A DNA stretch of 64,000 nt from Ophthalmolycus amberensis (taxonomy: Eukaryota; Chordata; Actinopteri; Perciformes; Zoarcidae): positions 682,001 through 746,000 of the forward strand of contig JAFEUB010000795.1 of NCBI GenBank assembly GCA_024529925.1, in the 5' to 3' direction. The notes beneath the pieces were generated by a model that was not told the origin of the DNA, made no database searches, and worked only from the letters and a program-made list of their open reading frames with translations. Position 1 is the first letter of the stretch. Every line of letters starts with the position of its first letter. Below are positions 46,426 through 59,062 of the stretch, piece after piece. The position numbers and the translations under genes were made by a program.

Positions 46426-49400
46426 CAAAATGTCTTCTATGAAAAATGCATCTAACTAAATTACAAATTGAATTTGTTATTCCTCTATTTTTTGACAGTT
46501 TTTCACCATTACATTTGAATTGAACAGTAAATTTACATAGAGTAACATGACAGTTTTAGGACCTTTGGATATGAAACAAAATGACAGATATACTGAAGAA
46601 AAAAAAGCTTTGCATGTGAGAATAGAAATGATGAAAGGCAGACAGGATAAGTTGATTATGTAGAATGAAAGGAATGTGTTTGGTTGGACTTCAATCTGCA
46701 GAACAGCAAAGGACGGACTGTTGGCCGAGTGTCGACATCAGCTCGTGACTTACTGTCAAAGTTAGGGACGGTGACCGTAGTGTAGAAGGAGGGCTCACTG
46801 AACGAATGTCCTTTTCATTTCATGCTTTGGATCCATACGCTGGGCTCCTCTGCTGCTGATTCAATTGCAGCTAATCACCTCAATTGAAATCACATGTATG
46901 AACAAGTAAATAACCTATTCAAAGGATTGTGCACAGCTTTAACCTTTTCTTATTTTGGATGTCTGACAAAGAAATGGATTCTGGTGCGTCTACCGGGTTT
47001 ATTGTATAAATCGTAATAGTTTGTAGTTTTTCATGTCTAGTACATTTTGTGTTTTGTCAGTTATTTTAAATAGTCTTAAACGGTGTTTTCCTTGACTTCA
47101 GGACACTACATTACAGTATAGCCACAAACCACATCAGTGAGGAATGACCTATGATACATCTTTGCTTAAGGGAGAAAGTGAGGGGAGGAAATAAGGTTTG
47201 GCATGTTGACTCAAGACTGAATTTCCCAGGAGCGCAAAATGGACAGCTATTAAAGTTTGATTGCTCTGCTTGCCTATTGGAGCACCAGTGGAGTACATTT
47301 GAGAGCTACTGTGGGTAAGGAGTTCGGTGCTCGACTCACACCTGTCGCTAAAAAGTTAGTCAAGGGAAGCGCTGACTTACGTCCACACTGTGTCTCATTA
47401 TCTCAGAAGTTGTTGTATCAAAAGTAAAAGTAAAAAAACAACAAAGCACAGACCAGAGGAAAAGGGCGGATGACAACAACACTTAAAATTTCCAATTGCG
47501 AGGCCAATTTCCCCCTCATTCTAGAAAAAAGGACGGAAAAAACAGAAAGTATCTGAGCTTTGTTTCTCAATTATTTGCATAATGCACTTTGATGGGTGGA
47601 TACTCATCTCAATCCCTGGCTCTTTTGTATCTGCAGATTACAAAAGGCCTGTTTCCAGCGCCGTGCAGGCTACCAAGAGGAGACTATCAAAGGGAAGGAA
47701 TGGGCTTTCAAGTCAGGACCCTTCGATTGTGTTACAGATTGGTTCCAGGTGAGGCAGCTTTGGGAAGTTCAGCCGGAGGAAAATTGCCCCTCCGTGCAGT
47801 GCTTGTGAGAGGCAGGGAGGCTTCACGGTTGGCATGGTGCTCCGGAATTCCAATACTACTCACGTTTGGTGGGATTTCTGAGGGATGAACGCTGGGCCTC
47901 AAAAATCTTGTTGTGGTTGATTGCAGTTACATTAAAAGCTAAGCTCGGACAAAAAAGGGGTATACAGAGTGTCTGTCTGTTTTAAAAAAAAAGGCAAGCC
48001 GAATAGCTGGATAGCACCACAGTCCGCAGACAAAAATTGCCAACATAATGTTGAAAACATCCCTTTGATTCGCTCATAAGATAAGTCCTGGATTTATTTT
48101 TCAAAACAAACATTTTCCAGTTCCACACATGATATTGTAGCAGGAAACTCTCTCAAGGACTCCTGGCAGAGATGTAACACACACATTTCAGCAAACACGT
48201 ACCCAACTTAACCATTGTTCTTTTCCCCTCTAACACTGCAGTGGTTTCTTGTCTTCCTAACTCACTGGGGACGAATAGCGTTTGATCATGAGGATATATA
48301 TGTGTTCAGATTTGACTGGCTGTCTCCTTTACTAAACTCATTTCACTCGGGATGCGACACACTTCAGTGGATCTTCATCTTTGGAGATTTTTTTTGAGGT
48401 TGGATAGATTTCCAGAGGATTTTGAACGACAAAAATAATTTGACAACCTATTCGGTTCGATGCAATTTGGATACAGTACTGAAGCCTTTGATCACATTTG
48501 CCAATTGATGTTACCATGACAACTTCACAGACTCCTCCAGTGGCGCCATTTGCCTCGTAACCGATATCGTGCCATCATCATCTTTATCTTCTTTTGATAT
48601 GCTAGTGCCCACCCCACCCAGTCTCAAAGCCAGGGCCAGCTGTACAGTTAAACACATCTTAAACAAGTCCTCAGGGAGACTCTAAACAGACCCTAAAGTG
48701 TTTCACACGTACACAGAGAGCTATTCTGTGTGTCTGCTGCACACACTGTGTCAGATCTGATCTGAACCAGGCTATGTGTGGGAAGGACAATTAGGCAGAG
48801 ACAGAGCTGAGCCATGCACGGGCGTGCCAAGCCATGGCATTATGCATCACTCACCTGTCTGGCCAAATAAACCCAGACAGGGAAACATCTGCTCATGTTT
48901 TCAAACTTGGCAAAAATGTCCATCTCATTTTGTACTTTGGAGGTTTTGAAGCTGTGTGGCGAAAACATATGTCTATTTTAGCATTCTGTTGCAACATCGC
49001 ATCGCTAACGTCTGCAAGCATTGGTTTTCAAAAATAAGGTCATGATATCATTATTGCTGCTTGTTTATTTTCGATGTGAAATCAGGTTTTATTTGTTTAT
49101 TTGCAGCATCATGTGCATGCTTGTGACTAGTGCACCTGTAAAACTGCAGAAAAAAGTCAAGAGGGCTGTTGGGGAGAAATTTACAATGAGTGAAAAGAAA
49201 GTTTCCACCTTCACCGCGAGCAGTGCAGATCTCCATCGATACGACATCACTCCACCGAGCACACAGAGCAAATAAGCTGTTATTCCACTGTTGTTTGTAA
49301 GGATTGTGAAGAGATTGGTCCTGTAATGAAAAGAAAATAGAAGTGATGTTCCCATGACGGATATGATAAACTAAATTGAGAGAGGCCTCTCTGTCGACTC

Positions 49401-51369
49401 GGAGTTCACACCTCTGGTCCCCTCACTCCCCCCTCACATTCACCCTTCGTCCTTTAACCTCATTGACTCACCCTTTCCAAAGAACCTGATCTGGCCTCGA
49501 GGCCCATGCGCTCATGTCCTGTCGAGGATTTGTTGATTTCTTTAATCACTGTTCCAGCTCTGCTTGTCTTTGTTTGTTTAGTCAAACAAGCAGCAAACAC
49601 AAGCGCATAAGATGGTCCTGTGGAACAAAGAGAGGAGAACTGCTTGAGGACACTGAACTCTTGATTGCATCTGTAAGGTCACTGTAATTACTTTGCATGC
49701 TTTTGTCCTGAAGTACACTGCAGCAAAAAATATGTCAAGTGTAATTACGAGATTTCTTTCTCTTTTTTTTTTGTCAAAAATGCAAGCACAAACTAACATC
49801 ACATATGTAAAGTGAACTCTTGCTTGTTAGCCTTGTCAACATGTGATTTAACTGTGTTTCTTGTCAATTTAAACAGGTTGTCATATAAGTGTGGGCATAT
49901 TTCTCTGTGTGTTTTTGTCCGTGAAAGATCTGGGAGGAGATGCACAGAGTAAAAGAATGCTGTTGAGAATGAAAACCATGAGGAGGAGGAGGAAGTGCTG
50001 TATTTAGGCTGTTCATGGTCTCTTCTCTTCACTGACAGGGGGAAACAAGCCCTGCTGGCAATCTGCATGGCTTGGCCTTATTTTACTGACAGGAGAGTCG
50101 GCATGCTCTGAAGCCCTCTCTTACAGTGTGTTTAAAATAACAACCACAGCTCTGTTCCTATCCCGAGGAACCCAGACGTGTACCCCCTGACCCCCAAAAA
50201 ATGTTTATTGATATGACGGGCATGATGAAGGTTTTGTTATATTTTGCAAAGAAAAGATGTTTTGAGTCAAACTAGCAGAGAGATGACGGAGTGAGAGCTC
50301 TATGTTAGATAAGGCAACTAAAAATCAAGCAAGTGTTGTATTACTGAATAAGAACCAAACAGTGATTTTAAGGAGACAGGGCTATGGGACATCAAAGGCC
50401 TCAGCCTGAGCACAAAGCATCACGGTCTCCTCTTCATCATGCAGACACAGAACACCAGGAGGGATTAGCCACAGCTTGACATGAGTCAAAGCAAGACAAG
50501 CCGAATGGATACACACACTGTTTGCACATATGGAGGCTACTGCAGCACTGTGTGCTGATTAGTCTTGTTAGTGACACAGCCAACACATTTTAGGAAAGCC
50601 AGAAAGCAACAGCTTTCAACATCTCAGTATCATGGGACAGGTGGACTGTACAAAGTAAAGATGATTTTATTTTTCACTCACCAGGCTGAGTAGAGTTTTA
50701 GTCATTTGCTCAATGAAAACAAGTTTGGAAAGTCTTGCTTGCTTCAGTTTTTAGGAGCCCATTTTGAATCCCACAGTTCAACTCAATCCAAATTTGACAC
50801 AGTCACTGCTCGCACATGTTGGTACATAACTGCGGGAGTATTTGCGTCAGAGGTAGTGTTCGGGGCGGGGGCTGCCCTTTGTAAGTTCTGCCCTGTTTTT
50901 TCCTCCGATTTAATAAACCAAACTAATTTAATGGTTGACGATGGGAAAGTAGCCAAGCTCAATTTTCTATAGCCTGTTTTTCTCTACCTGATGTAACATA
51001 CGGCTGCTTCACAATGAATGCATAGTCACACCACCACTTGATCTGCAGCTTTAACTACGTAATGAACTGTTGCGCCTCAGATGTCAGTCACACACTGTCT
51101 CCCTCTCTCTCTGTTTCTCTGCCTGTATCTCGCTCCGCAATCTCTCCCTCAACTACCATCAGCACACTTTTTAAAGGTAAAAAAAAAAATAGATGACGAT
51201 AAGTATCTACCTAACAAAAAGAAGAACCAAAAAGATGTGGTATTTTGTTTTTCTTCAGAAACAATTTCAATAGATTTCCCTTTGCCCATTTATGTTTTAA
51301 ACGTATGAACTAACAATTCTATTTCTTTAAAAAGAGAAGGCAAAATATTTGAGGCAAACGGTTCACAAA
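46426..51369. other. gene-poor intergenic DNA
   Basis: Contains a balanced, repeat-free part at 46690-47600 that could be regulatory, and an exon-like block at 47637-47748 flanked by consensus splice signals but without a recognised protein. Nothing else was identified. Confidence 0.4.
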
Positions 51370-51427
51370 CATCCATGACCCTGAACAGGACACTTGGTTA
51401 AAGGTAATGGATGGATGGATGGATGGT
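51370..51427 (+). repeat. teleost repeat 3' tail ending in (GGAT)n
   Basis: The sequence 'tgaccctgaacaggacactt' followed by GGTTAAAGGTAATGGATGG and further GGAT units resembles the common fish repeat tail that ends ...AAGCGGTTAAAGAAAATGGATGGATGG. Only the tail is recognisable. Confidence 0.5.
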
Positions 51428-52036
51428 TCATAAACAATCACAAAACACGATGATCCATGTTTATTTCTTTAAAATCAGTTTTTAAAATTGGCGATATGCT
51501 TTGTAAAATTGGTGACATGAGTGAGTTAGAATGCCACAGTAATTTCAAATACAAACTGTCGGCACCAAACTATTTTCACATGAAATACCATTCAGTACTA
51601 AAAATAATTCACAGTTACAAAAAAGTACTGCTGCATCACATCGCACAATATATTTGCACGTTAATGTTGTTTTCCACTCTTGACTCAAAGCCGCGCTGTA
51701 AACACTTCAACATTAAAATGAAGTTCAGTGATCCAATAGTGGGAGTTGTGTGGTTTGAAATGTTTCCATGAGATCACTGAATAACGTGCTTTTTTTCTTA
51801 ACATGCAATTTTACCAAGACACATAAGGCGGTGCAAACACACATGTAAACACAGACGTAGTATAGTGTATATATACTGTTATACCAACATGGCAAAAACA
51901 CACGACCTCCTGTTCACATGCACATGTGACACAAATGGAGACCTGTTGTGGAGCTCTGGATGACTAAACTCGGTCTTGTGGTGTACTCTTGGTGCTTCTG
52001 GTACTCTCCCTAAATGGAGTCTTTGCATGCCAACGC

Positions 52037-52068
<32 letters not shown>

Positions 52069-55000
52069 CTGTGGTGGAGTATAAAGGTGCTGGTTGCACT
52101 GTATAAATCCACATATTGTGACAGATGCCTGGTGCATAATGTCAAAAGCCTGCCTTTCCTTAAAAGCTCTTCAGGCTCAATCCAGAGTCTGACCCCAGAT
52201 CATCCGCAGAGCACCTGCCACGTCGGCCCTTCATCACCCGTCACAGCGCCCACTCAGTCACTTACTCACTCACTCTCTCACACACCAGCTCCAGACATGA
52301 CAGACATGGAGCTGGACAGAATTTCGCACAGCACTCCAATAGCACCACGACAGCGAGAGATGGGTGGGAATGACAAGCACACAGCTTCATGTTAAACTGT
52401 CATTTGAAATAGCAATCAGAGCTGATCTAATTAAGCCAGTCTGTATAATTGAGGTCTTTAAGGAGATGCTGACAGGATCCAGATACTCTCTCGTTCTGTG
52501 CAAACGACTCACCAGAAGCTCAGGGAATTCTGGGATACAGGGGAGTCACGACACAGACTTTTGTTAAGGATGCAAACCAGACGTCAACTGCCTGTGTGTC
52601 CTGATGTGGCATGAAGGCTTATAGGAAACAATCATGCATACATGAGAGCTCTGTGCTCACTCTTTTAAAACAGTCATGCATTTGTCATTGTCCAGGTCTG
52701 CACTTGTTTGTTTAAGCTCATACTTGGCATCTGATAAATGTGTCTTACATTTCTCATTTAGGCACTGTGTTTCCAGGCCAGTCATGTGGGCTTCTCTGTA
52801 CAGGTCCTTCTGGTCCGTCATCTATACAGACACTAGATTTAAGTTGTTGCAATTCCCTTTTCATGATCTTATGATTATACTTCTATTTCTGAAAGTGATG
52901 AATAAAGATCTGATAGACGGACTTTCTGCTACAGCATAGCAAACTGTTTGATTTGAGGTAATATTTGAAGAGATCAGACATTTTTGTGGCTATTCACACA
53001 GTTGGTGGTTGATACCATCTTCACAGTCAGGCGATACCCAAGTATGTTTCTAGTTTGACGTGCTTGGAGGAAACCTTCTGTATTATTATCTCCTCATCGC
53101 TTTTTTTTCATTTGTCAGTGGGGATAGATTTCACCGAGGTAACAGTGGAAGTCCAAGAGTCTTCCACAACTTTGAAATGCACAGGCACTGGGTTTAGGTT
53201 TAGATTTTCATCCAAATTGATTTGAATCTAAACTCAGAGTAAACATGACATTTCACCCGCTATACAGCAAAAAGGATTGAGTTTTAACAAAAAACATTTA
53301 AACATGTATTTCAGCTCAACTCACCTCATCTCATCTCTGATGTGGATCTACTGAAAACTAGTATCTGCCTATTTTGACTTTGACTATGGATGGTGCATTA
53401 TTGTGCTTGTGTATTGTGCTAATATCGCCCTTTAATCTGATCTGATATAAATTATACTACTTTCCTTTTTTAAATTTACCACATTATCTATCCAATTGTG
53501 TAGGTGTATCATTTATTGCTGTTAACAAGCTTGTTCTTTAATATTCCTTGTGAATGTCGTAGACAAACCTTTGAGTGTGGCCTACATAATTACATTTTTA
53601 GCACTTGTATTTCATTTAAAGCAATAATATGTCTCTCCCGCATGAATTGATATCATGGTGAAAAAACAATTCTGAAATTTTAATTATATAGCTGGAACCA
53701 GAGAGCTGCCCTGAACTACGTCCGTGACTGACAGATGTTTTTCCAAATCTAGTTTCAGAGGTGGTTGAAAGTCTATGAACCTCTGTGGGTGTTTCATCCC
53801 CAAGCCAGTTTTCCGAGAGTTCCCATAATGCCCTCTGGGCCAGGCTCTGTAGGACAGGAGCGCCAGCTCTGCTCCGGTTTCAGGCTGTCAGATAACATCA
53901 GTTTGTGTGGTGGCTTTCTGTTACAGAGCAGACCAGGTTAGTGCTGACCCAGTACTAAGGTTTGGAGCCAACACTAGTCACGCAATGCAGAACAGGAAGT
54001 CAAAGGCCAGATTTGACCTTTCCTCCACCTTCTTATTAACGTCATTCTTCACAGTGATAGCTGAACATCAATAAAACGAATATGCCTAGACTTCTCTCCG
54101 TGCATGGTCGAGGAATCAATATTATGAAACGGGAAAGCAAGAGTAGTTTGTGAGTTCATTCACAGCTTCAAGCATGCTTTTGAGGCCTCTGAGGTCTTTT
54201 GAGTGGAGTTTTTAGCTGAGATGTTATGCCGAAAAACAAATGCAGAACAGAAAAACAGTAACAAAAATAAGAATAACGACTCCGTAATTGTTGTGCACAC
54301 CCTCCTTTTTACCACATGTGAACATCATTTTCAACATGTAAATGCAGTCACTGGCACTTGACAAAGACTGATTTGCGTCAGAAATATGTTGAAATCTGTT
54401 TGCTACTTCTCTCACAAAGAGTGCTGAATGTGGTTGAGATATTGCGCATGCATCCTCAGTTACTTAGAATTTATACATGTGTGGCTTTTTGGTATGATCA
54501 AGAGCTGACTTACATTTGTCCTACCTGCTGTAATATCTGTAAGTGTAATTCAGTCATTGCTACTGATACCTTGTGTTTTTCATTAAACTCAAATATCGAC
54601 TTTCCCTCACAATTATTTTCATTTGAATCGTAATTTGGCCAAAAGTAACATGTCTTTGATTCAGGTCAGGCCTTCAGACTGGTTCTGATTTCATTATTAT
54701 CTCATACTATGTTTAAGTTTCTAGCAATATGATTTAATGTATGCAAACTGAAATATTTAATAGGGATAGCAGATGTTCTGCATTAAAGCTTGATATCATC
54801 ACTATTTAACGAGTTGTCACATATATCAAAACATGATGACTTTAATGAGTTGACTGAATTCACTGACTTCTGTGTGGCTTTCTGATGCAGATTAGGAAAT
54901 TGTGATGAAAGAAAACCAAAACATGTAAACAAGTGGAAACTGGAAACATGTGCAACTTGGAAGAGAAACCTCTGCTCTTTCTTCCAGAGAAAAGTTGGTA

Positions 55001-56117
55001 ACTTATAGGTTGTGCAACTTAACAACTTTGTTTTTTTGGTCTATACAGGTCCCAACTAAAGTGAAAACAAACACAATGAAAAACTCTTAATACGTTTGTT
55101 ATGCGTGCATAATTGTATATTATTCTACATTGTTCTTCATGTTTCTCTTTTCAATTGTCACAATATGTGACACAGCAGCTGTGGAAAATAAACAATGACC
55201 TATCATCTACTGTGTACACACATAAATGTATATGTGTGTGTGGGGTTTTTTGTTTGTTTTATATAAAATGGAATCAGATTTGGATGATTGACTTCTTTGT
55301 GTTCCTTGGAGCTCATGAAGTTATGGAAGATACTTCAATAAAATGATTAATAGTCCTGGTTATCAGAGGTAAACATGTTTGCTGTGTTACACATCTCTTT
55401 CTGGGTAATGTGAGTGTCAAAATGGACATCATGAGATTCTCTCAAAATTTGAAAATTATAAATATATTATAATTACAAAAAATTACAAAGAGTGCATCTA
55501 CAAAACTGAGTAACCTTCCAGAATCAGGCCCACTGCATGAGAATGCATCTTGATGTATGTTTGTGGTCATTAACAGCAGGATCACCCTGCCCTTCTGCAG
55601 CTGATGACACCTTTTGAGTTAGAACTTTTAAATCTACTCACAAAACAAACAAACATTGGTTCCCCAGCCTTACAGAGCATTAGCCTTAGCCACTGTGCCC
55701 TTACCTTCAAAAAATATGTGTTCATGAATGATTGGCATTTTCACAGCAACTCTGTGGCATAAGACATTATAAGTCATTCAGCATCTTTGAAAATACCCAC
55801 ATCACCAAAGGCATCACTGTTATGGTCTGGTGAATGTAATGCAGTGAGAAAAGAATTGGTTTTAAAATGCTCAGGACTAGAGCTGCTAATCATCATAGTT
55901 TGTCCCAAAGGACATTTGAACCACAATCCAAAATCAAACCTCAATCGCATGAATCACAAGTTGCAAGATGGTGAATAAAGTTCTCCGGCTGTAATAATGA
56001 TAATGATGGTACTTAAGTGGAGATGCTTGTAATCTGTCTGTAGCACATGTGGGCCATGAATTATTAATGTTGTCCAACTAACTAAAGAGAGGCTATGAGT
56101 GGAAAAAGCTTCTCACT
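51428..56117. other. gene-poor intergenic DNA
   Basis: A GT run at 52035-52068 is present. A weak repeat-like phrase on the - strand near 55640-55700 (GGCACAGTGGCTAAGG) may be an old copy of the element seen at 46318. No gene recognised. Confidence 0.45.
52035..52068. repeat. (GT)n microsatellite
   Basis: About 15 GT units followed by GCGCGC. Confidence 0.9.
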
Positions 56118-56139
56118 CCCCCCCCCCCCCCCCCCCCCC
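56118..56139. repeat. poly-C (22 C)
   Basis: A homopolymer run. Its length should be treated as uncertain. Confidence 0.9.
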
Positions 56140-58095
56140 AAACTCTGGAAACACCCAAGATTCCAATTTTAAGTCTGTTTCTGGTGACTTATAAAATAAA
56201 AGCCTGTTTGGATGGCATGGTTAAGATAAATACGATTGTGAGAAAGGACCGTAGACATAAACATGTAAAGATACATAGTTTGAAATGGCGGGTGGAAATA
56301 GAGAAAGGAGAATCCAGAGGGGTTGCAGATGAATTCTTGTGCTTGCCTTGCACTACAAGTGGTCTGGGGCGAAGTGTTTGTGGGGCTCTTGTGGTTTTTC
56401 AGCCAATAAATCCTCTGCACATATTCAACCCAGTCAGATGTGCTGCAGGAGAGGAGCACTGAAGGATGTACGGCCATTACTCAGCTGCCCACATCAGAGA
56501 GAGGAGTTAGATATCCATTCACCCCCACCTCACTTGTTATAGACATACCCTTCATCGGACAGATAGCCAGACACAGGGTTCAATGGCGGTGTGAAAATAT
56601 AGTTAAAGTTAATTGAAAAGCTCTAAAGCACTGAAGCTTTGATAATACGGATGCTCTTGTATGCTGTTTTTTTTTACCATTTGATGCAAATTAAAAAAAT
56701 ATAAATATGGTTCTGAGTGCTTCATTATACATCCATTATGGAGATAAAACTGGAGTTGTAGGTAGGTTCTATCAACTGCTAAGAAATGTCTAGAGTAAAT
56801 GCAAATGTTTGTTAATTGCACAACATTTTATAACTGTACTTTTTCCCAGTAGTAATGGTAGAAGGTTTGATTTGACTTATTAAAACACTGGCTGTGTTTA
56901 TTTTAAGATATGAATATTAACTCAGCACTACTACTAGTACACATGCGTACTGGATTGTGTTTTGGTTTGGTAGTTTTTATATGGTAAAACCTGGTCAGTA
57001 CAGTAAATCTGGTAAAACAATCTCATGAAACTTCTGCCCTGGTTTTTGCCATTCCACTTCTACATTTCACTGTCTGAGTTCTGTCCTTTCAGGAGTCAAT
57101 ACGCATATCACCACGTGAGTGTGGATTCCTTGTACGGTACCCACTCAAAACTACAGAAAAGATAAGAGAAAGAAACCAATATAAATTCCAACACCATCAC
57201 GGTGAGCACACATCCAAGGATCACTTCAGCAATAAAACATTTTATATAGCGACGTTTTTTCATCGTTCTTACACCCTTCCAGGATATGGTACACCTGCGC
57301 CATCTTGTGTTCATGCTTCACTATCACTAGGTGTGATTTTAGTTTCAGTTTGATCTATGTCCTGCAATTTATCTCATTCTGAGATTTTACTTTCCACAAT
57401 TGTGGTCAAAGTTCTGCTCACGGTGAGGTCATGGGGCTCGTGGACTTTCTATCTTTTTAACTCAAGTTTACACTCTCTTTATAACAGCAGCAGCTGGGTT
57501 CAGATCTTAAACCTTTTTGAATGACGCCATTCACACTCGCGCCACCGGGGCTGCCGGAGCACAATGGAACCGAGCTCATTGCAGTAGAGGTCAGGTGTTC
57601 CAACGTTTAATTAAATGTTTGTGGATAGGTTGAGTTATACTACACGGAAGCCAGGAGGTTGCTGTTCAAAAGCAGACTCTTAAATCATGATTGTCTCTCA
57701 GATCTTGAAGCTTGGTAAAACTTCCAAAATCAACACAAAGATTATTTTTCTTACTTTTTATCATAACCAGTGTAGGCTAACTCTAGAAAACACACCTAAA
57801 AGATTTTACAGTAAGTAATTGTTCTTTGTATACAAGAAACATTTCACCAACAAAGACCACGCAAATTAGTTTGAAATAACATAACATCCATGACAAAAAA
57901 CATAATAAATATGAGAACTGAAACAAACGGGAGATAATTGACACAATTATACAGGTAGGCACAGGTTGTTCAATCAGGAGAAACTTAATTTACAGTGAAT
58001 AAATACATTTATCATATTGTGCAAAGTAAAGTTAACATTTTGGAGAGTCGACACTGGTGGGGGTGTTGAAGACAGTAGTGGCAGGTTGAAGATCT
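56140..58095. other. gene-poor intergenic DNA
   Basis: No gene or named repeat was recognised. It leads into the minisatellite block at 58.1 kb. Confidence 0.45.
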
Positions 58096-58715
58096 AGATC
58101 AGGGGTCTTCAACGTTTTTCTGGCCAAGGACCCCCAAACTGATAGAGAGATGGAGTAGTGATGAGTAGATGGAAGGCAGCTGGGTGGACTTGGCAGGTGA
58201 GTTGAATGAATGTAATCAGGAGGCCGTCCATTTGGTGGTCTTGCTGGGCTGCAGCAACAATCTCGGACCCAGAGACAGGGAACCGGGGTATGTACTGTTG
58301 GGTGATGAGTAGATGGAAGGCAGCTGGGTGGACTTGGCAGGTGAGTTGAATGCCTCATCACCCAACAGTACATTGACCCCGGTTCCATGTCTCTAGGCCG
58401 CAGTAACAATCTCAGGCTGGCCTCGGGCCGCCCTTTTTGTGGACTTGCTGGGCCGCAGCAACAATCTGGGGCTGGCCGGAGGCTGCCCTTTTTGTGGTCT
58501 TGCTGGGCCGCAGCAACAATCTCGGACCCAGAGACAGGGAACCGGGGTAGATGTACTGTTGGGTGATGAGTAGATGGAAGGCAGCTGGGTGGACTTGGCA
58601 GGTGAGTTGAATGAATGTAATCCGGAGGCCGCCCTTTTTGTGGTCTTGCTGGGCCGCAGCAACAATCTCGGGCTGGCCAAAGGCCGCGCTTTTTGTGGTC
58701 TTGCTGTGCCCGCAA
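58096..58715. repeat. complex minisatellite with direct and inverted units
   Basis: The block starts with 'aggggtcttcaacgtttttc' and 'tggccaaggaccccc', a phrase found at the end of common fish repeats. A unit with CTTGCTGGGCCGCAGCAACA occurs around 58230, 58439, 58494 and 58640, with a degraded copy at 58695. A second unit, GATGAGTAGATGGAAGGCAG with AGGTGAGTTGAATG, occurs around 58158, 58303 and 58566. One piece near 58352-58386 is inverted relative to 58279-58310. The - strand open frame across it (58032-58748, 238 codons) is a repeat product with no known domain. Confidence 0.8.
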
Positions 58716-58724
58716 CAATGAACA

Positions 58725-58915
58725 GACTCTTATAGGTTCATTCTTCACACGGACAGTTTATAACCAGTGTGTCTCCAGTACGTCGCATATGTTTAGAGAC
58801 AGTGACGATTAATAAAAGCGGTAAATGAAGCGACACTACTAGACAAAGCACAACTCAAGTTGAGCAAACGTTGCCACTCACATAAATATACAAAATAAAA
58901 CTAAGGCCGGGTAGG
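58725..58915 (+). repeat. diverged direct repeat, copy 1 (partner at 61973-62128)
   Basis: Matching words in the same order are ACTCTTATAGGTTCATTC, CAGTTTATAACCAGTGTGT, CATATGTTTAGAGAC, GAAGCGACACTA, TGAGCAAACG and AAAATAAAACTAAGGCC. The partner has CCTCTTAAATGTTCATTC, CAGTTTAACCCAGTGTGT, CATATGTCCAGAGAC, GAAGCGCCACTA, TGAGCAAACG and AAAATAATAGAGGCC. The pair brackets the coiled-coil reading frame and the recombinase relic. Confidence 0.7.
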
Positions 58916-59062
58916 TTAGGGTAGAAGTGGGGATAGGTTAGAAGTGGGGATGAGTGAGGAGAAGAGAAAGGATGTTGCTTCTCTCTTTTCTACTTCCCCC
59001 CCTTCTTTTTGTTCTCCATCAACTCCTTTTCTTTCTTTTGTCTTTTCAGTTCCCCCTAATGT

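Noticed and set aside
58225..58700. CRISPR-like array
   Set aside because: Units are long, irregular, partly inverted and lack unique equal-length spacers; the genome is a vertebrate.
58032..58748. 238-codon - strand frame treated as a protein gene
   Set aside because: It spans the minisatellite, is composed of repeated Pro/Cys/Ser phrases, changes with unit copy number and has no domain signal.
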